Under the pieces are notes generated by a model. The model was not told the DNA's origin. It searched no databases and worked only from the letters and a program-made list of their open reading frames with translations. From a bacterium (GTDB lineage: Bacteria > Spirochaetota > Spirochaetia > JABEVK01), in contig JAJXVP010000046.1 in the NCBI GenBank assembly GCA_021782055.1, positions 1-15,929 of the forward strand: DNA of 15,929 nt, given 5' to 3'. A program made the position numbers and the translations under genes. Each line of letters begins with the position of its first letter. Position 1 is the first letter of the stretch. Positions 15,688 to 15,929 of the stretch are shown in pieces.

Positions 15688-15929
15688 ATGAAATTCGAAG
15701 ATTTTCCTTTACACGATAAAATCCTTGACGGGATTCGCGAAATTGGTTTTACCGAACCAACTCCCGTTCAGGCCGAAACGTTCGGCCTTCTTTTTCAAGG
15801 CAAGGATATCGAAGCCCAGTCCCAAACCGGGACGGGAAAAACAGCCGCCTTCCTCATCGGCGGCTTTCATCTGCTCATGTCTGATCCGAAATTTCAGGGC
15901 CGCAAGATGCTCGTGATTGCCCCAACGCG
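15688..15929 (+). CDS. DEAD-box RNA helicase, N-terminal part (runs off the window)
   Basis: The first 80 codons of an ATP-dependent RNA helicase are present. Seen motifs are the Q motif FTEPTPVQ (about 21-28), motif I AQSQTGTGKT (about 43-52) with its Walker Lys, and the start of motif Ia, APT, at the window edge. These define a superfamily 2 DEAD-box helicase of the RhlB/RhlE/CsdA group, which unwinds structured RNA in ribosome assembly or mRNA decay. The Phe before the Q motif and the start of the domain near residue 1 show no extra N-terminal region. The ATG at 15688 has TAAGGA at 15678-15683. It follows the FtsB-like gene by 52 bases on the same strand. The subfamily cannot be told from this part. 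Confidence 0.92.
   Translation, partial: MKFEDFPLHDKILDGIREIGFTEPTPVQAETFGLLFQGKDIEAQSQTGTGKTAAFLIGGFHLLMSDPKFQGRKMLVIAPT

Overview
The window most resembles a chromosomal segment of a spirochaete-like bacterium (Spirochaetota, possibly a Treponema/Spirochaeta relative). This is an inference from recognised families, not from a marker gene. It rests on paired MptE-like (DUF115) proteins, an RlpA-like plus SPOR envelope protein, a very acidic protein with a conserved-looking C-terminus, and a SufB of the Firmicutes/actinobacterial sequence type. Coding density is very high. I see no rRNA, tRNA, CRISPR array, IS element or phage gene.

Region 1 (1-5765, plus strand) is an iron-sulfur cluster assembly operon in the order sufT-sufC-sufB-sufD-sufS. 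It is tightly spaced, each gene has a good ribosome binding site or overlaps its neighbour, and a small lipoprotein gene starts inside the end of sufS. SufT helps cluster maturation, SufBCD is the scaffold and ATPase complex, and SufS supplies sulfur from cysteine. No SufU, SufE or SufA gene is visible here.

Region 2 (5766-7117) holds a three-copy 22-bp tandem repeat, then a secreted protein with an RlpA-like beta-barrel, a long Pro/Ala/Thr-rich linker and a C-terminal SPOR domain. A weak hairpin lies between it and the convergent operon that follows.

Region 3 (7118-14813, minus strand) reads as one five-gene operon, transcribed from right to left: a 796-residue very acidic protein; a GAF-like protein whose reading frame is broken at a run of ten A residues; two different DUF115/MptE-like proteins; and a two-helix membrane protein ending in a GGDEF-like domain without the catalytic motif. 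The junctions are TAATG, a 7-nt gap, a TTGA overlap and a 33-nt gap, so the five proteins are probably made together. This operon is the best candidate for an undescribed system. The acidic protein could be a scaffold, the GAF-like and GGDEF-like proteins could be sensors, and the DUF115 pair could be the enzymes. That assignment is inference.

Region 4 (14814-15929, plus strand) diverges from the operon. It carries a DivIC/FtsB-like cell-division protein with an unusual second membrane helix, then the first 80 codons of a DEAD-box RNA helicase that runs off the end of the window.
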